DNA from: Sphingomonadaceae bacterium | Lineage (GTDB): Bacteria; Pseudomonadota; Alphaproteobacteria; Sphingomonadales; Sphingomonadaceae | Reading direction: 5' to 3' | NCBI GenBank assembly: GCA_019239785.1 | Contig: JAFAZM010000131.1 | Span: forward strand, 1 to 7,490 | DNA: 7,490 bases | Shown: piece by piece, positions 1-6,250 of the stretch | Layout: each line of letters begins with the position of its first letter | How positions within the stretch are numbered: position 1 is the first letter of the stretch | Notes under the pieces: model-generated | The model's input: the letters and a program-made list of their open reading frames with translations, nothing else | Told to the model about the DNA's origin: nothing | The model's database searches: none | Program-made: the position numbers and the translations under genes

Positions 1-525
1 TCCCTTATATTGAATATCGTGCTCCATCTCCGCCCACGCGTGCTGAAGAATTGTTCTGACCTGAATTTCGCATATTGCACGCTTTATATCGCCGTCGTTC
101 CCTATATATTGTCTCTTGTCTAACGCAACAAGTAGATGAATACTCTGGTATCCAAATCGCCCCTGCTTAAAAGTGCGCTCTCCGACGTCCTCCTGCTCAA
201 TAATATCATAAGTGGAAGCAATGATTTTGCAGACGGAATTTACTGTCTCTCGAAGGAATACTATCACCCTGACTCCAGCTAAATCAGTAATTTCGTTAAT
301 CGGGTCACGATAACGCCCACCCTCTCCATCGCCTTTAAGGGCCTTGGTTCGGAAGCTACCAATGTCTTTTGCACGATGCTCGATGGTGTGAATTCCCGCC
401 GGGTCGCATTTGTCACGCAGCGTATCGTGAACGTGTCTGGCCATTCTTGCGTACGAGCGGCGATTCCTTTCATAAAGTTCGACTGCCGCTTGTGCCCGAC
501 GTTGAAAGCCAGTCGCTTCATTCAT
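1..525 (-). CDS. RelA/SpoT-domain nucleotide pyrophosphokinase, small alarmone synthetase-like (partial, C-terminus outside window)
   Basis: Reading the minus strand from the ATG at 525 gives 175 codons, open to the window edge. The protein carries the RelA/SpoT synthetase signature: IxDLAGVRVIVF around residues 79-90 (Asp81, Gly84, Arg86), GYQSIHLLV at 125-133, CEIQVRT at 152-158, and LQHAWAEMEHD at 160-170. This domain transfers pyrophosphate from ATP to a nucleotide (making ppGpp/pppGpp) or, in toxic relatives, to other acceptors such as tRNA. It begins almost at residue 1, so there is no N-terminal HD hydrolase domain as in long RelA/SpoT proteins; this points to a small alarmone synthetase or a ToxSAS/CapRel-like protein. 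The start is chosen because AGGGGGG lies 8 nt upstream and no other ATG follows the in-frame stop near 616. GC is about half, and ATA and TTA codons are frequent, unlike the neighbours, suggesting transfer. Domain call is firm; whether it is a housekeeping synthetase, toxin or defence protein cannot be told without the C-terminus and next gene. Confidence 0.88.
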   Translation of the reverse strand, partial: MNEATGFQRRAQAAVELYERNRRSYARMARHVHDTLRDKCDPAGIHTIEHRAKDIGSFRTKALKGDGEGGRYRDPINEITDLAGVRVIVFLRETVNSVCKIIASTYDIIEQEDVGERTFKQGRFGYQSIHLLVALDKRQYIGNDGDIKRAICEIQVRTILQHAWAEMEHDIQYKG

Positions 526-533
526 GAGGCAAT

Positions 534-540
534 CCCCCCT
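534..540 (-). promoter_or_regulatory. Shine-Dalgarno site of the RelA/SpoT-domain gene
   Basis: The minus strand reads AGGGGGG here, 8 nt before the ATG at 525. It decides that start over the internal ATG at 521, which is in another frame. A GTG in frame further upstream (near 549) lacks a comparable site. Confidence 0.6.
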
Positions 541-766
541 GCAACTGCCTAGGCGCACTGTTTCGCCGTGCCAAAGACAATTAGCTAACGATAGGTCGTA
601 ACGAACTTTGGGTCTTTAGCAAAGCTCAGCAATCCACTGCGGCGTTTTGAAGAGGGACGAACCCAAGCGCATCTTGCCGGATTAGCTCGACGTGTCCCGA
701 TTGGGCGAGAGGAGCGACCTCGCGTGGATTCCCCGTGTGCCGGGTCTAGATCAATTTGTTTTGTTG

Positions 767-780
767 GAAGTGAGCACTTC
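767..780. repeat. Short palindrome just downstream of pyrG, weak terminator candidate
   Basis: GAAGTG and CACTTC are perfect reverse complements separated by AG. It lies 8 nt past the pyrG stop on the minus strand. The RNA could form a 5-bp stem with a 4-nt loop, but it is followed only by an A-rich CAACAAAACAAATT, not a U tract, so termination here is doubtful. Confidence 0.3.
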
Positions 781-787
781 AACCTGT

Positions 788-2425
788 TTAAACAAGACGC
801 GACTGCTTCACCGCCGCCTCAATAAAGCTCGCAAACAAAGGATGCGGTTCGAACGGCTTGCTCTTCAGCTCCGGATGAAACTGCACCCCGATGAACCACG
901 GGTGGTCCGGCCGCTCCACGATCTCCGGCAATTCCCCGTCCGGGCTCATCCCTGAGAAGACCAGGCCGCCCTGCTCCAGCCGGTCCTTGTAGTGGACGTT
1001 GACCTCGTAGCGGTGCCGGTGCCGCTCGCTGATCATGTCGGCGCCGTAGATCGAGTGGACCACCGAATTGCCGTCGAGCACCGCCTCATAGGCCCCCAGC
1101 CGCATCGTCCCCCCAAGGTCGCCGCCCTCCGCCCGCTTCTGCAACCCCTCCTCGCTCATCCACTCGGTGATCAGGCCGATGATCGGCTCCTGCACCTCGC
1201 CGAACTCGCTGCTCCCCGCCCCTTCCAGGCCGGCGGTGTTCCGCGCCGCCTCGATGCAGGCCATCTGCATGCCGAGGCAGATGCCGAAGAAGGGGACGTC
1301 GCGGGTGCGGGCGAAGTGGACGGAGGCGATCTTGCCCTCGCTGCCGCGCTCGCCGAAGCCGCCGGGGACGAGGATGGCGTGGCAGGGCTCGAGCGTCGCG
1401 GCGACCTCGGCATCCTCATGCTCGAAGAGCTCGGCGTCGAGCCAGCGTATGTTGACCTTCACCCGGTTGGCGAGGCCGCCATGGACCAGCGCCTCGGTCA
1501 GGCTCTTATAGGCGTCCTGCAGGCCGACATATTTGCCGACCACGCCGATCGTCACCTCCCCTTCCGGGTTGAACAATCGGTCGATGACGTCGTCCCAGCG
1601 CGCCATGTCCGGCGCCGGCGCGTCCTCGATCCCGAAGGCGAGCAGCACCTCGGCGTCGAGCCCGGCCTCGTGATATTGCTCCGGCACCGCATAGATGCTC
1701 GGCGCGTCGAGCGCCGGGATCACCGCCTCAGTGCGCACGTTGCAGAATAGGGCGATCTTCGCCCGCTCATTGTCCGGCAGCGGATGCTCGCAGCGGCAGA
1801 CGATGATCTCGGGCTGAATGCCGAGCGAGGTCAGCTCGCGCACGCTGTGCTGGGTCGGCTTAGTCTTCAGCTCGCCGGCCGCGGCGATATAGGGGACCAA
1901 AGTGGTGTGGATCGAGAGGCACTGGCCGCGTGGACATTCGTTGCGGAACTGGCGGATCGCCTCGATGAACGGCAAGGATTCGATGTCGCCGACCGTCCCG
2001 CCCACCTCGCAGAGCACGAAGTCGCAATCCTCGTCGACATCGGCGCGGATGAAATCCTTGATCGCATTGGTGACGTGCGGGATCACCTGGACGGTGGCGC
2101 CGAGATAGTCGCCGCGTCGCTCGCGCTGGATGATGCCCTGGTAGATCCGGCCCGAGGTGACGTTGTCGCTCTGCCGGGCGGGCACCCCGGTGAAGCGCTC
2201 GTAATGGCCGAGGTCGAGATCGGTCTCGGCGCCGTCGTCGGTGACGTAGACCTCGCCATGCTGGTAGGGCGACATCGTCCCCGGATCGACGTTCAGATAG
2301 GGATCGAGCTTCCTCAGCCGCACCGTGTAGCCGCGCGCCTGCAGTAGCGCCGCGAGGGAGGCGGCCATGAGACCCTTGCCAAGGCTGGAGACCACGCCGC
2401 CGGTGATAAAAATGAACCGCGCCAT
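788..2425 (-). CDS. pyrG: CTP synthase (glutamine-hydrolysing)
   Basis: PyrG converts UTP to CTP with ATP and glutamine, the last step of de novo pyrimidine nucleotide synthesis, in the cytoplasm. The 545-residue protein is the full usual length. The N-terminal synthase domain (about 1-270) opens with the ATP-binding loop GGVVSSLGKG (9-18) and contains KLDPYLNVDPGTMSP, the LGHYERF segment and EVGGTVGDIES (140-150). The C-terminal class I glutamine amidotransferase domain (about 290-540) has the oxyanion strand PGGFGERG, the nucleophile in GICLGMQ (Cys383), and His517/Glu519 in QFHPEL. The start is fixed: an in-frame TAA lies 12 nt upstream (2438-2440), and the product begins directly with the conserved strand MARFIFITGG. 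No clear Shine-Dalgarno sequence precedes it. It is the last of three co-directional minus-strand genes (tpiA, secG, pyrG), but 426 bp of repeats separate it from secG, so it is probably transcribed from its own promoter. Confidence 0.98.
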   Translation of the reverse strand: MARFIFITGGVVSSLGKGLMAASLAALLQARGYTVRLRKLDPYLNVDPGTMSPYQHGEVYVTDDGAETDLDLGHYERFTGVPARQSDNVTSGRIYQGIIQRERRGDYLGATVQVIPHVTNAIKDFIRADVDEDCDFVLCEVGGTVGDIESLPFIEAIRQFRNECPRGQCLSIHTTLVPYIAAAGELKTKPTQHSVRELTSLGIQPEIIVCRCEHPLPDNERAKIALFCNVRTEAVIPALDAPSIYAVPEQYHEAGLDAEVLLAFGIEDAPAPDMARWDDVIDRLFNPEGEVTIGVVGKYVGLQDAYKSLTEALVHGGLANRVKVNIRWLDAELFEHEDAEVAATLEPCHAILVPGGFGERGSEGKIASVHFARTRDVPFFGICLGMQMACIEAARNTAGLEGAGSSEFGEVQEPIIGLITEWMSEEGLQKRAEGGDLGGTMRLGAYEAVLDGNSVVHSIYGADMISERHRHRYEVNVHYKDRLEQGGLVFSGMSPDGELPEIVERPDHPWFIGVQFHPELKSKPFEPHPLFASFIEAAVKQSRLV

Positions 2426-2435
2426 GGGAGTCGAG

Positions 2436-2464
2436 GCTTAAGCGGAGCGGCGCGCAAAGGGCAA
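2436..2464 (-). promoter_or_regulatory. Weak sigma-70-like promoter candidate for pyrG
   Basis: On the minus strand TTGCCC (2464-2459) and TTAAGC (2441-2436) are separated by exactly 17 nt. The second box matches the -10 consensus poorly. It lies only 10 nt before the ATG, so transcription would begin at or very near the start codon, which would fit the missing ribosome site. This is pattern matching only. Confidence 0.22.
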
Positions 2465-2514
2465 GCGCGCGAATCGGATTTTATTTTGCGCGGGGGCCGC
2501 CCCGGCGCCCTTTC

Positions 2515-2542
2515 CGTCATTCCGACGAATGCGGGTATCCAG
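2515..2542. repeat. Palindromic intergenic repeat, GTCATyCC family, degenerate copy
   Basis: The stretch starting GTCATTCCGACGAATGCGGG resembles the copies at 2620-2654, 3251-3282 and 3335-3366 (shared pattern GTCATyCCGrCGAA). Its internal stem is imperfect. Such repeats are common between genes in alphaproteobacteria and produce spurious frames. Confidence 0.6.
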
Positions 2543-2560
2543 CTGCAGCGGAAGAAAAGC

Positions 2561-2601
2561 TATTTCACGCGAAGGCGCGAAGGAGAAGGAAAGGCGCGAA
2601 G
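2561..2601 (+). repeat. TTCACGCGAAG-type repeat, copy A
   Basis: It begins TATTTCACGCGAAGGCGCG and continues with further CGCGAAG steps. The first 22 bases are identical to the reverse complement of 2812-2833, and a shorter related copy lies at 2680-2710. The repeat family is dispersed in sphingomonad genomes (recalled, not searched). Confidence 0.65.
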
Positions 2602-2619
2602 AAGGAGGGAAGGGATTGC

Positions 2620-2654
2620 CGTCATCCCGGCGAACGGGCTCCGCCGGGATGACG
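2620..2654. repeat. 13-bp inverted repeat (hairpin), GTCATCCC family
   Basis: CGTCATCCCGGCG (2620-2632) pairs perfectly with CGCCGGGATGACG (2642-2654) around a 9-nt loop. It shares the GTCATCCCGGCGAA head with the copies between tpiA and secG. It could act as a strong hairpin on either strand but has no U tract. Confidence 0.75.
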
Positions 2655-2679
2655 CAAACTCGCGAACCGCGCCGACACC

Positions 2680-2710
2680 TTCGCGTCCTACGCGTCTTCG
2701 CGTGAAAAAA
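2680..2710 (-). repeat. TTCACGCGAAG-type repeat, copy C
   Basis: On the minus strand this reads TTTTTTCACGCGAAGACGCG and onward with more CGCG/GAAG steps. It is a diverged relative of copies A (2561-2601) and B (2792-2833), in the same orientation as B. Confidence 0.55.
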
Positions 2711-2741
2711 TCCCTTTCCCCTTTCAGCGGCTTAGCCGCTG
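2705..2741 (-). terminator. Possible terminator after secG (hairpin then T tract at a distance)
   Basis: CAGCGGC (2725-2731) and GCCGCTG (2735-2741) form a perfect 7-bp stem with a 3-nt loop. Reading leftwards on the minus strand it is followed by AAAGGGGAAAGGGA and then six T (2710-2705). The T run sits too far from the stem for a classical intrinsic terminator, so this is tentative. It lies about 110 nt past the secG stop. Confidence 0.28.
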
Positions 2742-2770
2742 GAATCACGCCATTGCCGAGGTGGACGAGA

Positions 2771-2791
2771 GGGTCGAGACCGCGTCGACCC
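2771..2791. repeat. 7-bp stem hairpin downstream of secG
   Basis: GGGTCGA (2771-2777) and TCGACCC (2785-2791) are perfect complements around a 7-nt loop. It lies between the repeat copy next to secG and the possible terminator, and may contribute to transcript 3' end stability. Confidence 0.4.
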
Positions 2792-2833
2792 CTTCGCGCC
2801 TTCCTTTTCTTCTTCGCGCCTTCGCGTGAAATA
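2792..2833 (-). repeat. TTCACGCGAAG-type repeat, copy B
   Basis: The minus strand reads TATTTCACGCGAAGGCGCG and onward, identical to copy A over the first 22 bases, and ends with another GGCGCGAAGG. It starts 18 nt past the secG stop codon. Copies A and B together form a long, widely spaced inverted repeat flanking most of the secG-pyrG gap. Confidence 0.65.
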
Positions 2834-2851
2834 ACTTTCTTCTTCCGCCCC

Positions 2852-3229
2852 TTACTGCGCCAGCGGCACCCCGGACTGGTTCCCCTGCGCCGGCGCCGCC
2901 GGAGCGGGAGCCGCGCCGGGAGCGCCCGCGGGCGGCGCGGTGGCGGGGGTGGCCGGCGCCGCGGGGATCGGGCGGGCCAGGTTCGGGTCGATGACGCGGC
3001 CGCTGCGCTGGCCGGCGGCGAGCGCGGCGAGCAGGATCGAGAGGACGATGAAGATCGTCGCCAGGATCGAGGTGCCGCGGGTCAGGAAATCGGAGGCGCC
3101 GCGCGCGCTCATCATGCCGGTTGGGCTGCCGCCGCCGGCGAGCCCGCCCCCTTCCGAACGCTGCATCAGGATCAGGGTGATCAGCAGCAATGCGACCGCG
3201 GTCTGCAGGATGAGGAGGAAGGTGAACAT
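2852..3229 (-). CDS. secG: Preprotein translocase subunit SecG
   Basis: SecG is a small inner-membrane partner of SecYE that assists protein export. The chosen 125-residue protein begins MFTFLLILQTAVALLLI. It has a first membrane helix at about residues 3-22, the conserved cytoplasmic loop MQRSEGGGLAGG (22-33), a segment RGASDFLTRGT, and a second helix at about 54-72. This two-helix layout with a Gly-rich loop is diagnostic. The tail from about residue 85 is rich in Ala and Pro and low in complexity, making it slightly longer than the E. coli protein (110). The frame is open for 20 more codons upstream, but those codons fall in an intergenic repeat, and GAGAGAG lies 7 nt before the ATG at 3229, so the shorter start is preferred. 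It sits between tpiA and pyrG on the same strand, 177 bp after tpiA; this tpiA-secG-pyrG order is familiar in alphaproteobacteria. Confidence 0.93.
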   Translation of the reverse strand: MFTFLLILQTAVALLLITLILMQRSEGGGLAGGGSPTGMMSARGASDFLTRGTSILATIFIVLSILLAALAAGQRSGRVIDPNLARPIPAAPATPATAPPAGAPGAAPAPAAPAQGNQSGVPLAQ

Positions 3230-3250
3230 GGCGGGGCTCTCTCGATTCTT

Positions 3251-3282
3251 CGTCATCCCGGCGAAGGCCGGGACCCATGAAC
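3251..3282. repeat. Left arm of a 32-bp exact inverted repeat between tpiA and secG
   Basis: The 32 bases starting CGTCATCCCGGCGAAGGCCG are the exact reverse complement of 3335-3366. The arm also contains its own hairpin, CCCGGC-GAAG-GCCGGG. It lies in the leader region of secG, ending 21 nt upstream of its start codon. Confidence 0.85.
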
Positions 3283-3334
3283 TCTGCATCCGGGGTGAAG
3301 CATGGAGGCCATCGCCTCAAATTCGCACAACGGT

Positions 3335-3366
3335 GTTCATGGGTCCCGGCCTTCGCCGGGATGACG
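3335..3366. repeat. Right arm of the 32-bp exact inverted repeat between tpiA and secG
   Basis: Exact reverse complement of 3251-3282, 52 bp away. Together the arms could form a long stem in a tpiA-secG read-through transcript, between the tpiA stop and the secG start. It belongs to the same GTCATyCC family as 2515-2542 and 2620-2654. Confidence 0.85.
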
Positions 3367-3406
3367 TGTATGTGTGGCGGCGATCTAGGCGATCAGGCGC
3401 CTTGGT

Positions 3407-4156
3407 TCAACTGGCCGCGGCCGCCTCGATGATCGGGACGAACTGCGCCGCGGTGAGGCTGGCGCCGCCGACCAGGGCGCCGTCCACGTCGGCGACCGCG
3501 AACAGCTCCGCCGCATTCTCCGCCTTGACCGAGCCGCCGTAGAGGATCCGCACGCGGGCGCCGCGGTCGCCGTAGCGCGCGACCAAGGCGGCGCGGATCG
3601 CCGCGTGCATCTCGGCGACGTCGACCGCGGTGGCGACCTTGCCGGTGCCGATCGCCCAGATCGGCTCATAGGCGACGACCAGCTCGCCCTCCTCCCAATC
3701 GTCGGGCAGCGAGCCCGCCAGCTGCGCCTCGACCCGCGCGAGATGGCCGCCGGCCGCGCGCTCGGCCTCGCTCTCGCCGACGCAGATTATGGTGACGAGC
3801 CCGCCCCCCAGCGCCGCCTCCGCCTTGGCGCGTACGTCGGCGTCGGTCTCATGCTGATCCGCGCGTCGCTCGCTGTGGCCGCAGATCACCAGCCTTGCGC
3901 CGGCCTCCTTCAGCATCGGCACCGAGACGCAGCCGGTATGGGGGCCGCTCGCGGCCGCATGGCAATCCTGCGCGCCGATGGTGATGCCGCCGGCGCGGGT
4001 CAAAGCCGGGGCGAGCAGGGTGAAGGGCGGACAGACCGCGACGTCCACCCCACCCGTGGCGCGCGCCGCCTCGGCAATCGCCGAGACTTCGGCGAGCTGG
4101 CCGAGGCTGCCGTTCATCTTCCAATTGCCGGCGACGAGCTTGCGACGAAGATGCAT
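3407..4156 (-). CDS. tpiA: Triosephosphate isomerase
   Basis: TpiA interconverts dihydroxyacetone phosphate and glyceraldehyde 3-phosphate in glycolysis and gluconeogenesis, as a cytoplasmic TIM-barrel dimer. Numbered from the ATG at 4156 the 249-residue protein has the substrate lysine in GNWKMN (Asn11, Lys13), the electrophile in CGHSERR (His94), the catalytic base in AYEPIWAIGTG (Glu164, followed by the flexible loop), and the phosphate-binding YGGSV (206-210). Length matches the family (about 250). A GTG at 4168 would add four residues, but the ATG puts Lys13 at its usual number and has GGA 7 nt upstream, so it is preferred. The loop usually written GAxTGE reads SGPHTGCVS here (70-78), a deviation I associate with sphingomonads. 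It is first of the minus-strand series tpiA, secG, pyrG and diverges from ppiD across about 90 bp. Confidence 0.97.
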   Translation of the reverse strand: MHLRRKLVAGNWKMNGSLGQLAEVSAIAEAARATGGVDVAVCPPFTLLAPALTRAGGITIGAQDCHAAASGPHTGCVSVPMLKEAGARLVICGHSERRADQHETDADVRAKAEAALGGGLVTIICVGESEAERAAGGHLARVEAQLAGSLPDDWEEGELVVAYEPIWAIGTGKVATAVDVAEMHAAIRAALVARYGDRGARVRILYGGSVKAENAAELFAVADVDGALVGGASLTAAQFVPIIEAAAAS

Positions 4157-4187
4157 CTCGGGTTCCACCCCTCAGTCCCGCGAAATC

Positions 4188-4216
4188 TTGCCGGGCGACT
4201 AGCGCGCTTCTATGGC
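4188..4216 (+). promoter_or_regulatory. Sigma-70-like promoter candidate for ppiD
   Basis: TTGCCG (4188-4193) and TATGGC (4211-4216) are spaced by 17 nt in the short divergent gap between tpiA and ppiD. Transcription would start near 4223, about 24 nt before the ppiD ATG. The -10 match is partial, so confidence is modest. The tpiA promoter must overlap this same gap on the other strand. Confidence 0.33.
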
Positions 4217-4246
4217 CTGCGCAAACGCACCTCTTCGGGACCGTCC

Positions 4247-6217
4247 ATGATCGCCAATTTCCGCAAGTCGCTCCGTTCCTGGGCCACCGTCCTGCTGCTC
4301 CTGCTCGCTCTGATCGCGATCGTCGTCACCGGCTTCGGCACCGGCGGCTTCGGCGGCCTCGGCAGCCTCACCAGGACCGGCGGCGGCGACAGCGACACGC
4401 TCGCCACCGTCGAAGGCCGCACGGTCGGCGCCAACGACGTGCGCGAGGCGGTCAACCGCGCCTTCGCCCGCGCCCGCCAGCAGCAGCCGACGCTCGACAT
4501 GGCGACCTTCCTCGGCCAGGACACCTACAACCAGGTGCTGGAGCAATTGATCGTCGCCGAGGCGCTGCAGGGCTTCGCCGGCCATCAGGGCCTGGTGATC
4601 TCCGACACGATGATCGATCGCGAGATCGCCAACCTGCCCCAGTTCCGCAACCTGGCCGGCCAGTTCGACCAGAGCCTGTACCGCCAGCAATTGCAGGCGA
4701 TGGGGATGAGCGAGGCGAAGCTGCGCGACGAGATCATGCAGTCGCTGATCCAGCGCCAGCTGCTCGGGCCGGTCGTGCTCGGGGCCAAGGTGCCGGAAGG
4801 CGTCGCCCGCGAATATGCGAACCTGCTGCTCGAGCGGCGCCAGGGCGTGATCGCGGTCGTGCCCAACGAGCTCGTCGCCGCAGGCATCAGCCCGAGCGAT
4901 GCCGAGGTCGCCGCTTTCTACCAGAGCCACCGCGCCGCCTTCACCATCCCCGAACGGCGGGTGATCAAATATGCGGTGATCGGCTCCGAGCAGGTCGCTG
5001 CCCCGGCGGCGCCGACCGACGCCGAGATCCAGACCGTCTATCGCAACAGCCCGCTGCGCTTCGGCGGGCGCGAGACCCGCACCTTGCAGTCGATCGTCCT
5101 GCCAAGCCAGCAGGCGGCTGACGCCTTCGCGGCGCGGGTGCGCGGCGGCACGAGCTTCGTCGCCGCCGCCCAGCAGGCCGGCTTCGCCGCCGCCGACGTG
5201 ACCTTCGCCGATCAGACCCGCGCCCAGTTCACCGGCGTCACCAATCCCGAGGTCGCGAATGCGGCCTTCGCGGCGGCGGAGGGCGCGGTGGTCGGGCCGA
5301 CCCGCTCCGAGCTCGGCTATCATGTCGTGCGGGTCGATCACGTCACGCGGACGGCGGCGCGGCCGCTCGAATCGGTCCGCGGCGAGATCGCCGCCTGGCT
5401 CGAGCAGCGCAAGCGCGCCACCGCGCTCGCCGCCCTCGTCGCCCAGGTCGAGGACCAGCTGTCCAGCGGCGCCAGCGTCGAGGAGGTGGCGCGCGCCCAC
5501 AATCTCGCCATCGTCACCACCCCGCCGATCACCGCGGCCGGCCAGCCCGTCGGCAGCGCGCCGTGGACCGCGCCGCCCGAGCTTGCGCCACTGCTCCGCG
5601 AAGCCTTCGACATCGATCCGGACAGCCCCGAACCGGCGCTCGCGACGATCGCCGCCAACCAGCGCTACGCGATGGTCGGCCTCGACCATGTCGTGCCGGC
5701 GGCGCCGCCGCCGCTCGCCGAGATCGCGCCGCAGGTGCGCGCGGCCTTGATCCAGCAGCGCGCCAGCCAGCAGACCCGCGCGCTCGCCGACCGGGTCGCC
5801 CGGCGGATCAACAGCGGCACGCCGGCCGCCCAGGCCTTCGCCGAGGCGCAGCCGCGCATCTCGAATTCGCGCCCGGTGGACCTGCGCCGGGTCGACCTCA
5901 ACCGCGCCGGCCAGCAGGTGCCGCCGCCCTTGGTCGCCCTGTTCAACCTGCCGCAGGGCCATGCCCGGGTGATGCCGGCGGAGAACGGGGCCGGCTGGTT
6001 CATCGTCGTCCACCAGCAGCGCACGCCCGGCGACGCCTCCGGCACGCCGGAAGCGATCTCCTCGGCGCGCAACCAGTTCAACTCCACGGTCAGCGAGGAG
6101 CTCGCCCAGCAATTAGCCCGCGCGATCGAGCTGCGCAGCGACGTCAACCGCAACGAGGACGCGATCCGCACCGCCCGCCAGGCCCTCACCACCGGCGCCA
6201 CCCCGCCGCCGAGCTGA
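4247..6217 (+). CDS. ppiD: PpiD-like peptidylprolyl isomerase / SurA N-terminal domain protein, membrane-anchored
   Basis: PpiD-type proteins are periplasmic folding helpers tethered to the inner membrane near the Sec translocon. The 656-residue protein starts MIANFRKSLRSW (basic), followed by one membrane helix at about residues 12-30 and a Gly-rich linker (31-48). A SurA-like N-terminal region (about 50-235) follows, with VEGRTVGANDVREAVNRA, LEQLIVAEAL and FDQSLYRQQLQAMGMSEAKLRDEI. A parvulin-like domain spans about 275-365. The usual H-I-L-V opening of parvulins reads S-I-V-L (from Ser282), so this domain may lack isomerase activity, as reported for E. coli PpiD. A second segment (473-530) repeats the pattern of 358-415, as if a degenerate second parvulin tail. 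The C-terminus (420-656) is Ala/Pro-rich. The frame is open upstream, but only as antisense to tpiA; the ATG at 4247 gives the expected anchor and has GGGA 6 nt before it. Length is close to E. coli PpiD (623). Confidence 0.85.
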   Translation: MIANFRKSLRSWATVLLLLLALIAIVVTGFGTGGFGGLGSLTRTGGGDSDTLATVEGRTVGANDVREAVNRAFARARQQQPTLDMATFLGQDTYNQVLEQLIVAEALQGFAGHQGLVISDTMIDREIANLPQFRNLAGQFDQSLYRQQLQAMGMSEAKLRDEIMQSLIQRQLLGPVVLGAKVPEGVAREYANLLLERRQGVIAVVPNELVAAGISPSDAEVAAFYQSHRAAFTIPERRVIKYAVIGSEQVAAPAAPTDAEIQTVYRNSPLRFGGRETRTLQSIVLPSQQAADAFAARVRGGTSFVAAAQQAGFAAADVTFADQTRAQFTGVTNPEVANAAFAAAEGAVVGPTRSELGYHVVRVDHVTRTAARPLESVRGEIAAWLEQRKRATALAALVAQVEDQLSSGASVEEVARAHNLAIVTTPPITAAGQPVGSAPWTAPPELAPLLREAFDIDPDSPEPALATIAANQRYAMVGLDHVVPAAPPPLAEIAPQVRAALIQQRASQQTRALADRVARRINSGTPAAQAFAEAQPRISNSRPVDLRRVDLNRAGQQVPPPLVALFNLPQGHARVMPAENGAGWFIVVHQQRTPGDASGTPEAISSARNQFNSTVSEELAQQLARAIELRSDVNRNEDAIRTARQALTTGATPPPS

Positions 6218-6250
6218 GGGTGAAGGCCCCTCCCCCGCCCCATCTGAACC

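Larger units (their letters stand above)
526..787. other. Gap between pyrG and the RelA/SpoT-domain gene; composition boundary
   Basis: This stretch separates the pyrG stop from the RelA/SpoT-domain start. I find no convincing gene, tRNA or integrase attachment site in it. A 65-codon minus-strand frame (585-782) has no recognisable motif or good ribosome site. Composition drops from the very GC-rich pyrG to the AT-richer left edge inside this gap, so it probably holds the joint between core and accessory DNA. Promoter elements for the left-hand gene should lie here, but I could not pick a credible -35/-10 pair. Confidence 0.4.

Noticed and set aside
279..521. An 80-codon minus-strand frame at the left edge
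   Set aside because: It is an out-of-frame shadow of the RelA/SpoT-domain gene, whose frame runs unbroken from 525 to 1 with conserved motifs.
585..782. A 65-codon minus-strand frame between pyrG and the RelA/SpoT-domain gene
   Set aside because: It has no recognised motif and no clear ribosome site, and it spans the composition boundary; it is most likely chance.
992..1750. A 252-codon plus-strand frame antisense to pyrG
   Set aside because: It is a shadow of pyrG with no motifs of its own.
2486..3280. A 264-codon plus-strand frame across the secG-pyrG gap and secG
   Set aside because: Its start is made of intergenic repeats and the rest is antisense to secG; no protein family resemblance.
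2745..3320. A 191-codon minus-strand frame overlapping secG
   Set aside because: It is another frame of secG and its flanking repeats; Arg/Pro/Gly-rich low-complexity typical of GC-rich shadows.
3605..4246. An upstream extension of ppiD by 214 codons
   Set aside because: This part is antisense to the well-conserved tpiA; the ATG at 4247 gives the expected membrane-anchored N-terminus.
4199..6112. A 637-codon open frame antisense to ppiD
   Set aside because: Long antisense frames are expected in GC-rich genes with strong third-position bias; the sense frame has the membrane anchor and PpiD motifs.
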